64,000 bases of DNA, taken from Microbacter margulisiae (GTDB lineage: Bacteria; Bacteroidota; Bacteroidia; Bacteroidales; Paludibacteraceae). This document shows, in pieces, positions 18,135-29,616 of the stretch (position 1 is the stretch's first letter; each line of letters opens with the position of its first letter). Below the pieces are notes generated by a model that worked only from the letters and a program-made list of their open reading frames with translations, did not search any database and was not told the origin of the DNA. The stretch covers positions 930,001-994,000 of the forward strand of contig NZ_JACHYB010000001.1 in the NCBI RefSeq assembly GCF_014192515.1, in the 5' to 3' direction. The position numbers were made by a program, and so were the translations under genes.

Positions 18135-18142
18135 AAAAATGC
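18135..18142 (-). promoter_or_regulatory. -7 element of hpt-adk-alaS
   Basis: Reverse-strand TACCTTTG, 63 bases before the hpt ATG. The expected transcription start falls at the base of the hairpin 18101-18127. Confidence 0.5.
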
Positions 18143-18153
18143 AAAAAACTTTA

Positions 18154-20166
18154 CTACTGCCCTGACGAACTTTCAGCAATACGCTTCATCACATTGTAAG
18201 CCTGATAAATACCAAGTTCACCAGCTTTACTCAGGTCAGCAACGCCGTCTTTAGTATCATTGATATACAAATAAGCTAAACCTCGATTATAATAAGCTTC
18301 TGCAAAATCAGGCTGAAGTTTAATAGCCTGTGTAAAATTATCAATAGCGGTTTGAAAATCTTTCTCTTGCGACAATAAATTCCCTTCATTGAAATAAGAA
18401 AAAGCAAATTTTGGCGCCAAATCTATTGTTTTATTATAATCTTCCAGAATGACGTCAAAATCATGTTTGTAGATTTTATCCAATAATTCCTTATCCTTCG
18501 GAGCATTAGGATCTGGATTATTCATCTTGAAATCAAGTAATTTGTATAAAGTATTTGCCCGACAGAAATAAGCCAGCATGAATCTGGGATTCAGTTTAAT
18601 AGCATGCGAAAAATCATTCAAAGCATTAGCATAATCCTGCACCGTAGCATAATTGATTCCCCTTATAAAATATTCGACAGCATTGGTTGAGTCAGCATCA
18701 ATTTGGGTTGTCAGGCTTTTAATTGCAGCAAAATGAACCTGAGCCATATCCGAAGTTAAAGCTATTTCGTTATTCGTAATCTTTAGCGGTGCACTTAAAT
18801 CATTTTGCCGATTGAACATATCCAATCCTTCATAGAAATAATTCAGCCGTTTTAATGGATTTTCTTTGCTATAAAAACTCAAAACAAAATTGGGTTCGTT
18901 GGTAATATCAACATTAATATTCTGAATAGCTCCGCGAATTTCTCCTTGAGAGTCATTGGACGATTTTCCGGTACGCGCCAAAACGCTGTTAAAAATAGCA
19001 GCTTTTGCTTCAGCAGGTTTATTTGCTGCAATTTTAGCAGAAGTGTTGACATCCGGTTTTTTAGGTTCCTTTGGTTTGTCTTTTTCAAGCTTTTGCGCCA
19101 TTTCCTGATCCAAATAAGCCCCTTTGTCATCATGCATCAATTGTTTAGCATGGGCTCTTCCCCAATAAGCAGGTGGAAAATCAGGATATCGTTCAATAAT
19201 TTTTGTAAAATCTTGTATAGCTTGGCTCAAAGCTCCGGTTTGCGTTTCCGCCATTGCCCGTTGATAATAAGCATCATAATTCTGAGGTGCCAATTGAATA
19301 ACCTTATCAAAATCAAGAATAGCATTATTTAAATCACCAACTTCAGTTCGCAGCATTCCTCTGTTAAAGTGGGCAGTCAGGCTTTGATCATCCAATTCAA
19401 TTGCTTTGTCATAATCAGCAAAAGCTCCACGATAGTTTTTATTCCAATAATCCAATAATCCACGATTTATGTAATCACCAGCATAGGTTGATTTCAATGC
19501 TATTGCCTTATTCAAGTCATGCAAAGCATCGGTATTATCGTGCATTTGCAACCGTAATGTACCAAGGGCACTCCAAACATAGCTTTTCGTACTGTCGATA
19601 GTAACAGCCGTTGTAAAACTATGCATTGCACCCAGCGTATCACCTTTCTCCAGTAATATCTGGCCTTTGTCCATCGCTAACTGGCTATCTTCACCTTTAT
19701 TTTGCTTAATTAGCGTACTTATATCAGTCAATGCTTGATCATATTTTTTCTCCAATTCATACACCCAAATACGAATACGTAACAAATCGGGATTATCAGG
19801 GTTATACTCCAGCGATTTTGCCAAATCGGACTCCGCATCTTTCAAATCGTTCAGTTTTACACGAGCAAAAGCCCGGGCATAATAGGCTCCCGGCATAAAC
19901 GGATTCAACTGCAAAGCTGACGAACAATCTGCTTCTGCTCCAAGATAATCCTCTAGTTGAATCTTTGCAATAGCCCGATAAAAATACGGTTCCGGCAAGT
20001 ATGGCTTAGCCGCAATAACCTGATTGAAGTATTGAATGGCTAAAACGTAATCCTGAAAATATAAAGCATTCTGACCTATTGCCATCACCCGATCTGTATT
20101 GATTTGAGCAGAGACTCCGGAAAATGGAATAATCAACAACAAGAAGCCTAAAAGTTTTATTTTCAT
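18154..20166 (-). CDS. Exported tetratricopeptide-repeat protein
   Basis: 670 residues. Signal peptide 1-20 (LLGFLLLIIPFSGVSAQ). At least ten TPR units follow, for example FMPGAYYARAFARVKLND, PENYDAYYQRAMAETQTG-like units and FAEAYYNRGLAYLYIND. A Lys/Pro-rich linker sits near residues 350-390. TPR arrays hold protein partners, so this is a periplasmic or outer-membrane-facing scaffold. It follows the PBP1A gene by 83 bases on the same strand, so an envelope-assembly role is plausible but inferred. The ATG at 20166 is preferred to a TTG six bases upstream. Confidence 0.85.
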   Translation of the reverse strand: MKIKLLGFLLLIIPFSGVSAQINTDRVMAIGQNALYFQDYVLAIQYFNQVIAAKPYLPEPYFYRAIAKIQLEDYLGAEADCSSALQLNPFMPGAYYARAFARVKLNDLKDAESDLAKSLEYNPDNPDLLRIRIWVYELEKKYDQALTDISTLIKQNKGEDSQLAMDKGQILLEKGDTLGAMHSFTTAVTIDSTKSYVWSALGTLRLQMHDNTDALHDLNKAIALKSTYAGDYINRGLLDYWNKNYRGAFADYDKAIELDDQSLTAHFNRGMLRTEVGDLNNAILDFDKVIQLAPQNYDAYYQRAMAETQTGALSQAIQDFTKIIERYPDFPPAYWGRAHAKQLMHDDKGAYLDQEMAQKLEKDKPKEPKKPDVNTSAKIAANKPAEAKAAIFNSVLARTGKSSNDSQGEIRGAIQNINVDITNEPNFVLSFYSKENPLKRLNYFYEGLDMFNRQNDLSAPLKITNNEIALTSDMAQVHFAAIKSLTTQIDADSTNAVEYFIRGINYATVQDYANALNDFSHAIKLNPRFMLAYFCRANTLYKLLDFKMNNPDPNAPKDKELLDKIYKHDFDVILEDYNKTIDLAPKFAFSYFNEGNLLSQEKDFQTAIDNFTQAIKLQPDFAEAYYNRGLAYLYINDTKDGVADLSKAGELGIYQAYNVMKRIAESSSGQ

Positions 20167-20249
20167 TTGCAAATAATTTATTTGTCCCTACAGGGAATTT
20201 ACTACATGCCAATTTGATTTGCATAAATGCCATTAACCGACAAGTTCGT

Positions 20250-22598
20250 TTAATATGTTTCTGTAGGTGGCGGCGATTGAGAATTATCAGAGGCTGGTTC
20301 TACGCCACCGCAGCCGGCATTCGGATCAAATGAACTTGGAATATTGAATGTTTCATTTTCAGAATACCCCAGAGAAGGATCTGCAAATACCTTTTTCATA
20401 TATAATGCCCAAATAGGCAGTGCCATACTTGCTCCCTGGCCTTCACTTAAATAATCAAAATGTACGGCACGATCCTCACCACCGACCCAGACTCCAGTTA
20501 CCAAACTTGGTGTAAATCCTATAAACCAACCATCAGAATTATTCTGTGTCGTTCCTGTTTTACCCCCAAGTTGACCTTTGAAACCATATTGATAACGCAA
20601 GCGGCTGGCAGTTCCTCCATCCACCACAGCACGAAGCATAGTCAACATTTTGTATGCCGTTAATTCATTGAAAACTTCAGATGTACGTGGGCTAAACGAA
20701 GCAATTACATTCCCATTACTATCCTCAATACGTGTAACATAGATCGGATTGACACGAATACCCTGATTGGCAAACGCTGTGTAAGCACTCACCATTTCCT
20801 GAACTGAAACTCCGACTGGGCCAACACAGAGTGACCATACCGGAGGAATATATCCCTGAATTCCAAATGCCCTCATCATATGCACCATAGCCATAGGCGT
20901 GAAATTTCTCATCAGGTGAGCAGTAACCCAGTTATTGGATTGTGCAAGACCCCATTTCAGTGAAACCATTTCTCCACGTCGGTTATTGTTATCATTGCGG
21001 GGAGTCCAAAATTGTCCATTACCCAACGCGAACGTAATCGTATCATTCATCATTTGACTGCATGGCCAGAATCCTTCTTCCATAGCCAACGAATAAAGGA
21101 ATGGCTTTACAGTTGATCCAACTTGACGTCGCCCGGCAGTAGCCATATCATATTGGAACATACTGAAATCAGGGCCACCAACATATGCTTTCACGTGACC
21201 ATTCAATGGATCCATAGAAAGAAACCCACAGCGTAGGAAGTATTTAATATAGCGGATAGAATCCAAAGGACTCATGACCGTATCAATTGTTCCACGATAT
21301 GAAAAGACCTGCATTGGAATCTTGGTATTAAACGCTTGGTGAATTTCAGCAGATGAATACCCCTCTAGTTTCATTTTCCGATACCTATCAGACAACCTCA
21401 TAGAACGATTCATAATATCGGTGATTTCTTTTTGTGTCAGCATGTGAGAAAAAGGTGCATAAGGTCTGCCTTTCTTTTCTTTAAAGAATTTAGCCTGTAA
21501 TGAGGTCATTTGTTCATGTACGGCTTCCTCTGCATAATGTTGCATTCGAGAATCAATAGTCGTGTAAATCTTTAAACCATCGGTATAAAGGTTATAATAA
21601 GATCCGTCCGGTTTTTTGTATTTATGACAAAAGCCGTATAGTGGGTTAGTTGCCCATGCAATGGAATCATCAATATATTGTTGATTTTCCCATGATGCAT
21701 AATCTGATTTGACCGGCTTATCTGCTGTCATAATTTCACGCAAATATTCTCTAAAATATGGCGCTTCGCCTAACTTATGATCTACCCGTTCATATTTTAT
21801 GCCCAACGGTTGAGCGCTCAAAGACTCCAATTGCGCTCTGGACAACATATTATCCTTGTACATCTGTTGCAACACCGTATTTCGTCGTCCCAGAGCACGC
21901 TCTTTATTGCGTAATGGATTAAAAAAAGCTGGATTTTTGCACATTCCCACTAACATTGCCGCCTGGTCAATTGTCAATTTATCCGGAGTAGTATTGAAAT
22001 AAACATGTGCCGCTGATTTAATTCCTACTGCATTATTCAAAAAATCAAACTGATTGAGGTACATGTTTAAAATTTCCTCTTTAGTGTATAGTCGTTCAAG
22101 CTTTACAGCAATCACCCACTCTATCGGTTTTTGCAACGCTCGTGTAAAAATATTGGTTGCCGGAGGAGAATAAAGTTGCTTAGCCAACTGCTGAGTCAAA
22201 GTACTGGCTCCACCAGCACTTTTAATCTGAAAAATCCCCCGCAAAATAATGGAACGTGCCAATGCCCAACCATCAATCCCAGAATGTTCATAAAAACGAA
22301 CATCTTCAGTAGCAACAAGGGCATTAATAATGTTTGGAGAAAGATGTTGATAAGACTCCGCCAAACGATTCCCCTGACTTAATGAAAAGCTTCCTAAAAG
22401 TTTCATATCCGATGAATAAATTTCGGAAGCAAATCGATTATTCGGATTTTGCAACTCACTGATTGGAGGCAAATACCCAATCCAACCATTTGCGATAGCT
22501 ATAAAAATCATCACTATCATAAAAATGAAGCCCACAAAAGTTATCCAAAAGGCTTTTACCCATTTCTTTGTCCCGGATGATATTGCTTTCTTTGCCAT
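20250..22598 (-). CDS. mrcA: Penicillin-binding protein 1A (bifunctional)
   Basis: 782 residues. N-terminal membrane anchor at about 14-38. Glycosyltransferase (GT51) motifs EDVRFYEHSGID, GGASTLTQQLAKQL and KLERLYTKEEILNMYLNQ. Transpeptidase motifs: GSTVKPF (SxxK), SNN and KTGTTQNNSDGWF. It polymerises and cross-links peptidoglycan on the periplasmic face. It lies 69 bases after lepA and 83 before the TPR gene, suggesting one reverse-strand unit. The C-terminus ends in a Ser/Pro/Thr-rich tail. Confidence 0.95.
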   Translation of the reverse strand: MAKKAISSGTKKWVKAFWITFVGFIFMIVMIFIAIANGWIGYLPPISELQNPNNRFASEIYSSDMKLLGSFSLSQGNRLAESYQHLSPNIINALVATEDVRFYEHSGIDGWALARSIILRGIFQIKSAGGASTLTQQLAKQLYSPPATNIFTRALQKPIEWVIAVKLERLYTKEEILNMYLNQFDFLNNAVGIKSAAHVYFNTTPDKLTIDQAAMLVGMCKNPAFFNPLRNKERALGRRNTVLQQMYKDNMLSRAQLESLSAQPLGIKYERVDHKLGEAPYFREYLREIMTADKPVKSDYASWENQQYIDDSIAWATNPLYGFCHKYKKPDGSYYNLYTDGLKIYTTIDSRMQHYAEEAVHEQMTSLQAKFFKEKKGRPYAPFSHMLTQKEITDIMNRSMRLSDRYRKMKLEGYSSAEIHQAFNTKIPMQVFSYRGTIDTVMSPLDSIRYIKYFLRCGFLSMDPLNGHVKAYVGGPDFSMFQYDMATAGRRQVGSTVKPFLYSLAMEEGFWPCSQMMNDTITFALGNGQFWTPRNDNNNRRGEMVSLKWGLAQSNNWVTAHLMRNFTPMAMVHMMRAFGIQGYIPPVWSLCVGPVGVSVQEMVSAYTAFANQGIRVNPIYVTRIEDSNGNVIASFSPRTSEVFNELTAYKMLTMLRAVVDGGTASRLRYQYGFKGQLGGKTGTTQNNSDGWFIGFTPSLVTGVWVGGEDRAVHFDYLSEGQGASMALPIWALYMKKVFADPSLGYSENETFNIPSSFDPNAGCGGVEPASDNSQSPPPTETY

Positions 22599-22667
22599 AG
22601 TTTAGCAATCAATTAAAATAGTAGTCTACGAAATTTTTGAAGCTCTAAAATAGCTCAATTCATGTTA

Positions 22668-24455
22668 TTAATCCAGTTTTAAAACTGCCAGAAAAGCTTT
22701 CTGGGGTACTTCGACCGAACCAATTTGTTTCATTTTTTTCTTGCCTTTTTTTTGCTTCTCCAGCAATTTGCGTTTACGCGATATATCGCCACCGTAACAT
22801 TTGGCCGTCACATCTTTTCGAACAGCCTTGATAGTTTCACGAGCAATAATTTTTGACCCGATAGCTGCCTGAATAGCAATATCAAACTGTTGTCTTGGAA
22901 TCAGCTCTTTGAGTTTTTCGCACATCCTACGCCCCAACGTGTAGGCATTATCAACATGTGTCAAGGACGAAAGAGCATCCACCGAATCACCATTCAATAA
23001 GATATCCAGCTTTACCAGCTTTGACTCACGATAATCATGCAAGTGATAATCAAATGAGGCATATCCTTTTGAAATACTTTTCAGTTTATCATAAAAATCA
23101 AACACGATTTCACCGAGCGGCATATCAAAAATAATTTCAACCCGTGTCCCCGATATGAAATCCTGTTTTATTAAAATACCTCGCTTCCCAAGACATAAAG
23201 TCATGATGGCACCTAAAAAGTCTGTTTTGGTAATGACGGAAGCACGTATAAAGGGTTCTTCAATGTAATCAATCGAAGTAGGATCCGGCAACCCAGAAGG
23301 ATTATGAACCTCAATCATTTCTCCCTGCTTGGTATGAACTCGGTAACTCACATTAGGCACTGTGGTGATCACATTCATATCAAACTCCCGATCCAGTCGT
23401 TCCTGTATAATCTCCATATGCAGTAACCCCAAGAAGCCACAACGGAAACCAAATCCAAGAGCCAATGAAGATTCAGGTTCAAATGTCAGAGAGGCATCGT
23501 TCAACTGCAATTTCTCAATCGACGAGCGCAAATCTTCAAACTCTTCTGTTTCAATAGGGTAAACACCAGCAAACACCATTGGTTTCACTTCTTCAAAACC
23601 TGCAATGGCTTTTTCACAAGGATGTTTTACATGCGTAATCGTATCTCCTACTTTAACTTCTCTGGATGTTTTTATGCCTGAAATAATATAACCCACATCT
23701 CCGGCACTCAATATATCACGAGGTGACATATTCAATTTCAAAACCCCTATTTCATCAGCCTCATATTCTTTTTCAGTAGCCACAAACTTAACCCAATCAC
23801 CCTTGCGAATAGTTCCGTTTACAATTTTAAAATAGGCTATAATGCCACGAAATGAATTAAAAACAGAATCAAAAATAAGGCACTGTAAAGGTGCGTCAGA
23901 ATTTCCAACAGGCGGTGGAACTTTTTCAACAATAGCACTTAAAATTTCATTAACTCCCAATCCGGTTTTCCCGCTTGCTCGGATAATTTCATCACGTTTA
24001 CATCCCAACAATTCCACAATCTGATCTTCCACTTCATCAGGCATTGCACTGTCCATGTCCATTTTATTCATCACAGGAATAATAGACAGATCATGCTCTA
24101 TAGCCATATATAAATTTGAGATTGTCTGTGCCTGAATACCTTGCGTCGCATCAACAATTAGCAAGGCACCCTCGCAGGCAGCAATAGAGCGTGAGACTTC
24201 ATATGAAAAATCGACATGCCCCGGAGTGTCAATCAAATTAAGAATATAATGTTCTCCTTTATATTGGTATTCCATTTGAATGGCATGACTTTTGATTGTT
24301 ATGCCACGCTCGCGTTCCAAATCCATATTGTCCAATACCTGAGCTTGCAAATCTTTAGCAGCAATAGTTTGGGTGACTTCAAGTAAACGATCGGCTAGTG
24401 TACTTTTACCATGATCAATATGAGCAATAATACAGAAGTTTCGTATATGATTCAT
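22668..24455 (-). CDS. lepA: Elongation factor 4
   Basis: 595 residues, standard length. G1 [11 protein letters not shown]3 [12 protein letters not shown]4 NKMD, and the LepA-specific C-terminal domain with [21 protein letters not shown]. This ribosomal GTPase promotes back-translocation or aids initiation under stress. Transcribed from a reverse-strand TACATTTG (24501-24508), with PBP1A downstream. Confidence 0.98.
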   Translation of the reverse strand: MNHIRNFCIIAHIDHGKSTLADRLLEVTQTIAAKDLQAQVLDNMDLERERGITIKSHAIQMEYQYKGEHYILNLIDTPGHVDFSYEVSRSIAACEGALLIVDATQGIQAQTISNLYMAIEHDLSIIPVMNKMDMDSAMPDEVEDQIVELLGCKRDEIIRASGKTGLGVNEILSAIVEKVPPPVGNSDAPLQCLIFDSVFNSFRGIIAYFKIVNGTIRKGDWVKFVATEKEYEADEIGVLKLNMSPRDILSAGDVGYIISGIKTSREVKVGDTITHVKHPCEKAIAGFEEVKPMVFAGVYPIETEEFEDLRSSIEKLQLNDASLTFEPESSLALGFGFRCGFLGLLHMEIIQERLDREFDMNVITTVPNVSYRVHTKQGEMIEVHNPSGLPDPTSIDYIEEPFIRASVITKTDFLGAIMTLCLGKRGILIKQDFISGTRVEIIFDMPLGEIVFDFYDKLKSISKGYASFDYHLHDYRESKLVKLDILLNGDSVDALSSLTHVDNAYTLGRRMCEKLKELIPRQQFDIAIQAAIGSKIIARETIKAVRKDVTAKCYGGDISRKRKLLEKQKKGKKKMKQIGSVEVPQKAFLAVLKLD

Positions 24456-24500
24456 GCAGTGATAATTATCTTCGTTTTTCGGAGAATTCCAATAGAGCTA

Positions 24501-24508
24501 CAAATGTA
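24501..24508 (-). promoter_or_regulatory. -7 element of lepA
   Basis: Reverse-strand TACATTTG, 46 bases before the ATG; a partial -33 ATTG lies 20 bases further up. The rest of 24509-24796 shows nothing recognisable. Confidence 0.5.
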
Positions 24509-24796
24509 GCGATAAAATTGTTGGCGAACAATAGGGAGAAAACTCCACAAAATCAACATTTTTCATTCATTTAGAGTTTTTGTTAGATAAGCTCTTTTGA
24601 AGTTTGTAATTCCTATGAATTTATATTTAATGACATTGATTCAGATAATCTATTTCATAAAACACAACATATCAATAGCTTAATGCAAAAACAATATCAC
24701 AATTTTCAAATTGATGCTTTCTACGGACAACAATCTGAAGTTTAAGGACATTAAAAGCGAACATTGAGACACAAGATAGTGTATCAAAATTTTAAG

Positions 24797-24804
24797 TACC
24801 TTTG
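24797..24804 (+). promoter_or_regulatory. -7 element of the LptF/G gene
   Basis: TACCTTTG, 21 bases before the ATG at 24825. Confidence 0.5.
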
Positions 24805-24824
24805 TCTTTCCCTAAGTTTGCTAT

Positions 24825-26324
24825 ATGCGTTTACTTAAACGAATTGATTATTACACACTTGTACAGTTTGTAAAACTGTTTCTAGCCACATTTTTTGTCT
24901 CTTTGTTCGTCTTCCTGATGCAATTTCTTTGGAAATATGTTGACGATATGGTAGGTAAAGGACTAGGAATTAAAATATTGAGCGAATTCTTCTTTTACGC
25001 AGCCGTTTCGCTGGTTCCTTTAGCATTGCCAATGTCCATCATGTTAGCTTCACTAATGACATTTGGTAACATGGGAGAACAACTGGAGCTTTTGGCCATG
25101 AAGTCAGCTGGAATCTCATTATTCCGTATCATGCGGGCACTAATGATTCTAATGTTTGTTGCTGTTATCGGTGCTTTTTTCTTTTCCAATGACATATTGC
25201 CCAAAAGTCAAACCAATATGTGGGCTCTGCTAATATCAATGCGACAGAAATCACCTGAACTGGAAATTCCTTCAGGTGAATTCTATAAAGGTATCAGCGG
25301 GTACTCTATTTATGTAAGTCAGAAAAATGATAAAACGCAAATTCTGAAACATGTCATTGTATATGACTTTACCGGAGGATTTAGCAATGCAGCCGTGATG
25401 TTAGCTGATTCGGCAAGATTAGATATAAGTTCTGATAAAAAGTTTTTGGTTTTTACGCTTTATAATGGAGAATCATTTGAAAATCTTCAACAGCAAAACA
25501 CCTACGCAACTGCTTCTAAGATACCTTACCGACGAGAAACGTTCAAATTCAAACAAGTAATTATTGATTTTAATACCAATTTCAACCGCTTCAGTACTTC
25601 TCTATTGAAAAACGAGAATGTGAGTAAAAATGTCAAAGAACTAAGAGCCACCATTGATTCATTGAGCAAGCAACTCGTTATTATGCGTAAAGGCATCAAA
25701 GGGATGTATATGCCGGAGCGATTTTTCGGAAGGCTGACATCTGTCCATTCGATTCCAGCCAACACAACAAAAGTGACATTACAACACTACTCCACCGACA
25801 GCTTATTCGACAAACTACCTGAGTCACAAAAGAAAATGGCTGTTGCCGCAGCTTTATCGTCCCTTAATCAAACTAAAGGTGAAATGAGTTTTAATAATAT
25901 ACAAATCAAGGAAACAGAAGATACTATCAGACGCCATGCCATTGATTTACACCGCAAATTTGCGCTTTCCTTTGCCTGCCTTGTGTTCTTTTTCATTGGA
26001 GCACCTTTAGGAGCCATCATCCGGAAAGGAGGATTCGGAACACCTGTTGTCCTTTCTATTTTCATGTTTATCATCTATTATATTGTTGATAATACTGGTA
26101 CAAAAATGGCAAGAGAAGGGATCTGGCCTGTCTGGGAAGGCATGTGGTTAAGTTCGGCAGTATTGCTTCCTATTGGATTATTCTTAACATATAAAGCTGT
26201 CAAAGATTCAACCATTATGAACTCAGACTCGTATTCTGAAGTTTTCAAAAGAGGCAGAAAAGCTATTGTTCAATACACAAAAAAACTCATCAACAAAATT
26301 CGTTCAAAACGGAACGCTATTTGA
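24825..26324 (+). CDS. LptF/LptG-family permease (YjgP/YjgQ)
   Basis: 499 residues. Three membrane helices near the N-terminus (about 12-36, 55-78, 98-120), a periplasmic beta-jellyroll-like region (about 125-360), and three helices near the C-terminus (about 385-405, 415-435, 445-465). This is the LptF/G layout: the membrane part of the LptB2FG exporter that pulls lipopolysaccharide from the inner membrane. F and G cannot be separated by eye. The middle domain is longer than in E. coli (about 360 residues in total there), with an insertion around 260-350. ribBA begins 38 bases later, likely co-transcribed. Confidence 0.9.
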   Translation: MRLLKRIDYYTLVQFVKLFLATFFVSLFVFLMQFLWKYVDDMVGKGLGIKILSEFFFYAAVSLVPLALPMSIMLASLMTFGNMGEQLELLAMKSAGISLFRIMRALMILMFVAVIGAFFFSNDILPKSQTNMWALLISMRQKSPELEIPSGEFYKGISGYSIYVSQKNDKTQILKHVIVYDFTGGFSNAAVMLADSARLDISSDKKFLVFTLYNGESFENLQQQNTYATASKIPYRRETFKFKQVIIDFNTNFNRFSTSLLKNENVSKNVKELRATIDSLSKQLVIMRKGIKGMYMPERFFGRLTSVHSIPANTTKVTLQHYSTDSLFDKLPESQKKMAVAAALSSLNQTKGEMSFNNIQIKETEDTIRRHAIDLHRKFALSFACLVFFFIGAPLGAIIRKGGFGTPVVLSIFMFIIYYIVDNTGTKMAREGIWPVWEGMWLSSAVLLPIGLFLTYKAVKDSTIMNSDSYSEVFKRGRKAIVQYTKKLINKIRSKRNAI

Positions 26325-26361
26325 TGACATCTTTCCACAAGCAATAATAAAAACAAAAAAT

Positions 26362-27579
26362 ATGAACTCTATTCAATTAAACACTATCGACGAAGCCATA
26401 GAAGAGATAAGGCAAGGAAACTTCGTAATTGTTGTTGATGATGAAGATCGTGAAAATGAAGGCGATTTTATCACATCTGCCGAGCTGATAACACCTGAAA
26501 AAGTTAATTTCATGGTCACACACGGCAGAGGTCTCGTTTGTGCACCTTTAACGGAGGAACGTTGTGACACTCTGGAACTTGAAATGCAGACCAACACAAA
26601 TACCTCAATACATGAAACTCCTTTTACGGTATCTGTTGATTTACTTGGTCACAATTGCACAACCGGAATATCAGCTTTCGATAGAGCTGCAACGATTAAA
26701 GCGTTATGCGATCCTGCAACACAGCCAACCGATCTTGGCCGACCAGGGCATATATTCCCCTTACGTGCGCGATCAAAAGGGGTTTTGCGTCGTGCGGGAC
26801 ACACTGAGGCAGCAGTAGACCTCGCCCGTTTGGCAGGGTTGTATCCAGCAGGTGTTTTGGTGGAAATTATGAATAATGACGGTAGTATGGCCAGATTGCC
26901 TGAATTAATGCAAATTGCAAAAAAATTCAACATGAAGGTTATTTCCGTGAAAGATCTTATTGCACATCGTATTCAACGGGAATCGTTAGTTGATAAAGGA
27001 GTTGAAGTAGCCATGCCTACTGCTTATGGATCATTCAGGCTAATCCCCTTCAGACAAAAATCGAATGGATTGGAACACGTGGTTTTAATCAAAGGACAAT
27101 GGGAACCGGACGAACCTATTTTAGTACGTGTTCATTCTTCATGCGTCACCGGCGATATTTTTGGCTCCATGCGCTGTGATTGCGGAGATCAACTTCACAA
27201 AGCTATGGAAATGATAGAAAAAGAAGGCAAAGGGGCTCTCGTTTATATGAATCAAGAAGGTCGTGGTATTGGGCTGATGAATAAAATCAAAGCCTATCAT
27301 CTGCAAGAGAACGGATTAGACACTGTTGAGGCCAATATACATCTTGGATTTGAAGCCGATGAACGTGATTACGGAGTAGGTGCGCAAATCTTACGGGAAA
27401 TTGGTGTAACAAACATGCGTTTGATGACCAATAATCCAGTGAAACGTATAGGATTAGAATCTTATGGTTTAAAAATAGTAGAAATCGTTCCAATTGAAAT
27501 TCAGCCAAATCAATACAATCAATTTTATCTGCAAACAAAGAAAGAAAGAATGGGACATATACTAAGAAACATAAAATAG
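26362..27579 (+). CDS. ribBA: Bifunctional DHBP synthase / GTP cyclohydrolase II
   Basis: 405 residues. The RibB half (1-200) carries [11 protein letters not shown] and the conserved [10 protein letters not shown] and HTEAAVDL segments. It makes 3,4-dihydroxy-2-butanone 4-phosphate from ribulose 5-phosphate. The RibA half (210-405) carries the zinc motif [18 protein letters not shown] and the NQEGRGIGL motif, and opens GTP. Together these are the two entry steps of riboflavin synthesis. The ATG at 26362 is chosen; the longer frame overlaps lptF/G. No FMN riboswitch is visible in the short gap. Confidence 0.97.
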   Translation: MNSIQLNTIDEAIEEIRQGNFVIVVDDEDRENEGDFITSAELITPEKVNFMVTHGRGLVCAPLTEERCDTLELEMQTNTNTSIHETPFTVSVDLLGHNCTTGISAFDRAATIKALCDPATQPTDLGRPGHIFPLRARSKGVLRRAGHTEAAVDLARLAGLYPAGVLVEIMNNDGSMARLPELMQIAKKFNMKVISVKDLIAHRIQRESLVDKGVEVAMPTAYGSFRLIPFRQKSNGLEHVVLIKGQWEPDEPILVRVHSSCVTGDIFGSMRCDCGDQLHKAMEMIEKEGKGALVYMNQEGRGIGLMNKIKAYHLQENGLDTVEANIHLGFEADERDYGVGAQILREIGVTNMRLMTNNPVKRIGLESYGLKIVEIVPIEIQPNQYNQFYLQTKKERMGHILRNIK

Positions 27580-27652
27580 TCGTTTCTCCTTATTTAGGTT
27601 TCTTTTTAGTAGACGAGGCGCTTGTTTAGTTTATTTTGTCAAGAAAAAGAGT

Positions 27653-27660
27653 TAATTTTG
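27653..27660 (+). promoter_or_regulatory. Candidate -7 element of the PPi-phosphofructokinase gene
   Basis: TAATTTTG fits TAnnTTTG. It would give a leader of about 200 bases before the ATG at 27871; no other clear element lies nearer. Confidence 0.4.
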
Positions 27661-27870
27661 CGACGTCTTTTTACCAGCCATAGAATGTATTAACAAATTA
27701 TGTTTCAGGCGAAAACAAGCCACGATTGCTTACTCCTAAATATATTTTACTCTTTCAATAGGCAATCATACAATATTTGTGGTATTGGCATTATATGGTT
27801 TGGACTCAAGGACTTTTCTATATTACAAACACGAATCTACTCATATTTTTAACACTCTAATTTGTTCTGC

Positions 27871-29529
27871 ATGAAAATGAACGACAAAAGCCCGTTACAA
27901 ATTGAACGTGCTCTTTATCAACCAAAACTTCCGGAAGCCATGAAAGGCCCTGTTGCCTTAAAAGAAGGAGCTAAAACAACTTCCGTAGCTGATCAGGAAA
28001 CTATCAAAAAATTATTTCCAAACACTTATGGACAATCTGTCATTACATTAGAAAAAACCAACAATCAATCAGCAACACCTGTTGTCAGCGTTGGTGTAAT
28101 CCTCTCTGGAGGACAAGCACCTGGCGGACATAATGTCATCGCAGGCCTTTTTGATGGATTAAAAAAATTGCACCCTGACAATAAATTATATGGTTTCTTA
28201 GGTGGTCCAAGTGGTTTAGTTGAACATAAATACATTGAATTAACTCACGAAATCATTGATGAATATCGTAATACAGGCGGATTTGATATTATTGGTTCTG
28301 GTCGCACCAAACTGGAAGATCCTGAACAATTTGATAAAGGAGCTGCTATTTGTCATCAATTAGGTATCAATGCTATCGTGATTATCGGAGGCGACGATTC
28401 CAACACAAACGCCTGTATTCTTGCTGAATATTATGCACAAAACAATACCGGTATCCAAGTAATCGGTTGCCCCAAAACCATTGACGGTGATTTAAAAAAT
28501 GAAATGATCGAAACCTCATTTGGCTTTGATACCGCTTGCAAAGTATACTCTGAATTGATTGGAAATATCCAACGCGATGCCAATTCCTCGAAAAAATATT
28601 ATCACTTCATCCGATTAATGGGACGATCTGCATCTCACATAGCTTTGGAATGCGCTTTGCAAACTCATCCAAACATGTGTATTATTTCCGAAGAAGTAGA
28701 AGAAAAAAAGATGACTTTGCGTGATATTATCAATCAGATCGCCAAGTTGATTGCTGCACGTGCTAAAGAGGGATACAATTTCGGCTCAATTTTAGTTCCG
28801 GAAGGTCTTATCGAATTTATTCCTGAAGTTAAGGTATTAATAAACGAATTGAATGATTTATTAGCTCACAACGGAGTATTCAATGCAATTCCAAATGACG
28901 AAGGACGCCGCGAATATGTGCTACAAAGCCTGACACCTCAAAGTGCTGTTGTATTTGAAAGCTTACCATTATCGATCGGGAAACAACTTATGCTCGATCG
29001 TGATCCTCATGGTAATGTTCAGGTGTCGTTAATTGAAACAGAAAAGTTGCTGATAGAAATGACGAAATATCGTCTGGCAGAGATGAAAGCCCGTGGTGAA
29101 TATAAGGGTAAATTTCAGGCTGTTAACCATTTTTTTGGATACGAAGGGCGTTGCGCTACACCATCCAATTTTGATGCAGATTATTGCTATTCTTTGGGTA
29201 ACGTAGCGTCATCACTGATTTCTGCTGGAAAAACTGGCTATATTACCTCCATACGCAATCTAATTAAACCTGCATCTGAGTGGATAGCTGGTGGAGTACC
29301 AATTACAATGATGATGAACATCGAACGCCGCCACGGCAAAGAGAAACCAGTTATTAGGAAAGCATTGGTAGATCTAAAAGGCAAACCATTTCAATTTTTT
29401 GCACAACACCGTGATGAATGGGCTAAAGGCAACAAACATTACATCTTTCCTGGACCAATTCAATATGGAGGCTCAGCAATTGTTTGTGACCAACCGACTA
29501 AAACCTTGTTGTTAGAGTACGAAGATTAA
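27871..29529 (+). CDS. pfp: PPi-dependent 6-phosphofructokinase
   Basis: 552 residues, long form similar to plant beta subunits. Motifs: [16 protein letters not shown], the diphosphate-type GGDDSNTNA, and [10 protein letters not shown], which carries the catalytic [24 protein letters not shown] and the C-terminal substrate loop [14 protein letters not shown] are also present. It phosphorylates fructose 6-phosphate with pyrophosphate, reversibly, saving ATP; typical of anaerobic Bacteroidales. The ATG at 27871 replaces a TTG nine bases upstream. A strong terminator follows at 29556. Confidence 0.95.
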   Translation: MKMNDKSPLQIERALYQPKLPEAMKGPVALKEGAKTTSVADQETIKKLFPNTYGQSVITLEKTNNQSATPVVSVGVILSGGQAPGGHNVIAGLFDGLKKLHPDNKLYGFLGGPSGLVEHKYIELTHEIIDEYRNTGGFDIIGSGRTKLEDPEQFDKGAAICHQLGINAIVIIGGDDSNTNACILAEYYAQNNTGIQVIGCPKTIDGDLKNEMIETSFGFDTACKVYSELIGNIQRDANSSKKYYHFIRLMGRSASHIALECALQTHPNMCIISEEVEEKKMTLRDIINQIAKLIAARAKEGYNFGSILVPEGLIEFIPEVKVLINELNDLLAHNGVFNAIPNDEGRREYVLQSLTPQSAVVFESLPLSIGKQLMLDRDPHGNVQVSLIETEKLLIEMTKYRLAEMKARGEYKGKFQAVNHFFGYEGRCATPSNFDADYCYSLGNVASSLISAGKTGYITSIRNLIKPASEWIAGGVPITMMMNIERRHGKEKPVIRKALVDLKGKPFQFFAQHRDEWAKGNKHYIFPGPIQYGGSAIVCDQPTKTLLLEYED

Positions 29530-29555
29530 AAATCGTTGATATTACAATAAACAAC

Positions 29556-29599
29556 TAGTCTGTAGTATAGGAAGTATCTTTGCTACAGACTATTTTTTT
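29556..29599 (+). terminator. Terminator after pfp
   Basis: TAGTCTGTAG (29556-29565) pairs with CTACAGACTA (29583-29592), followed by seven T. Its loop contains the -7 element used for folK. Confidence 0.8.
29575..29582 (+). promoter_or_regulatory. folK -7 element nested in a terminator loop
   Basis: TATCTTTG lies within the 17-base loop of the pfp terminator, 34 bases before the folK ATG. Confidence 0.5.
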
Positions 29600-29616
29600 C
29601 AAAAGAATTAACTTCA

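Noticed and set aside
27580..27870. Riboswitch in the leader of pfp or after ribBA
   Set aside because: No conserved riboswitch core was seen; the leader is simply long.
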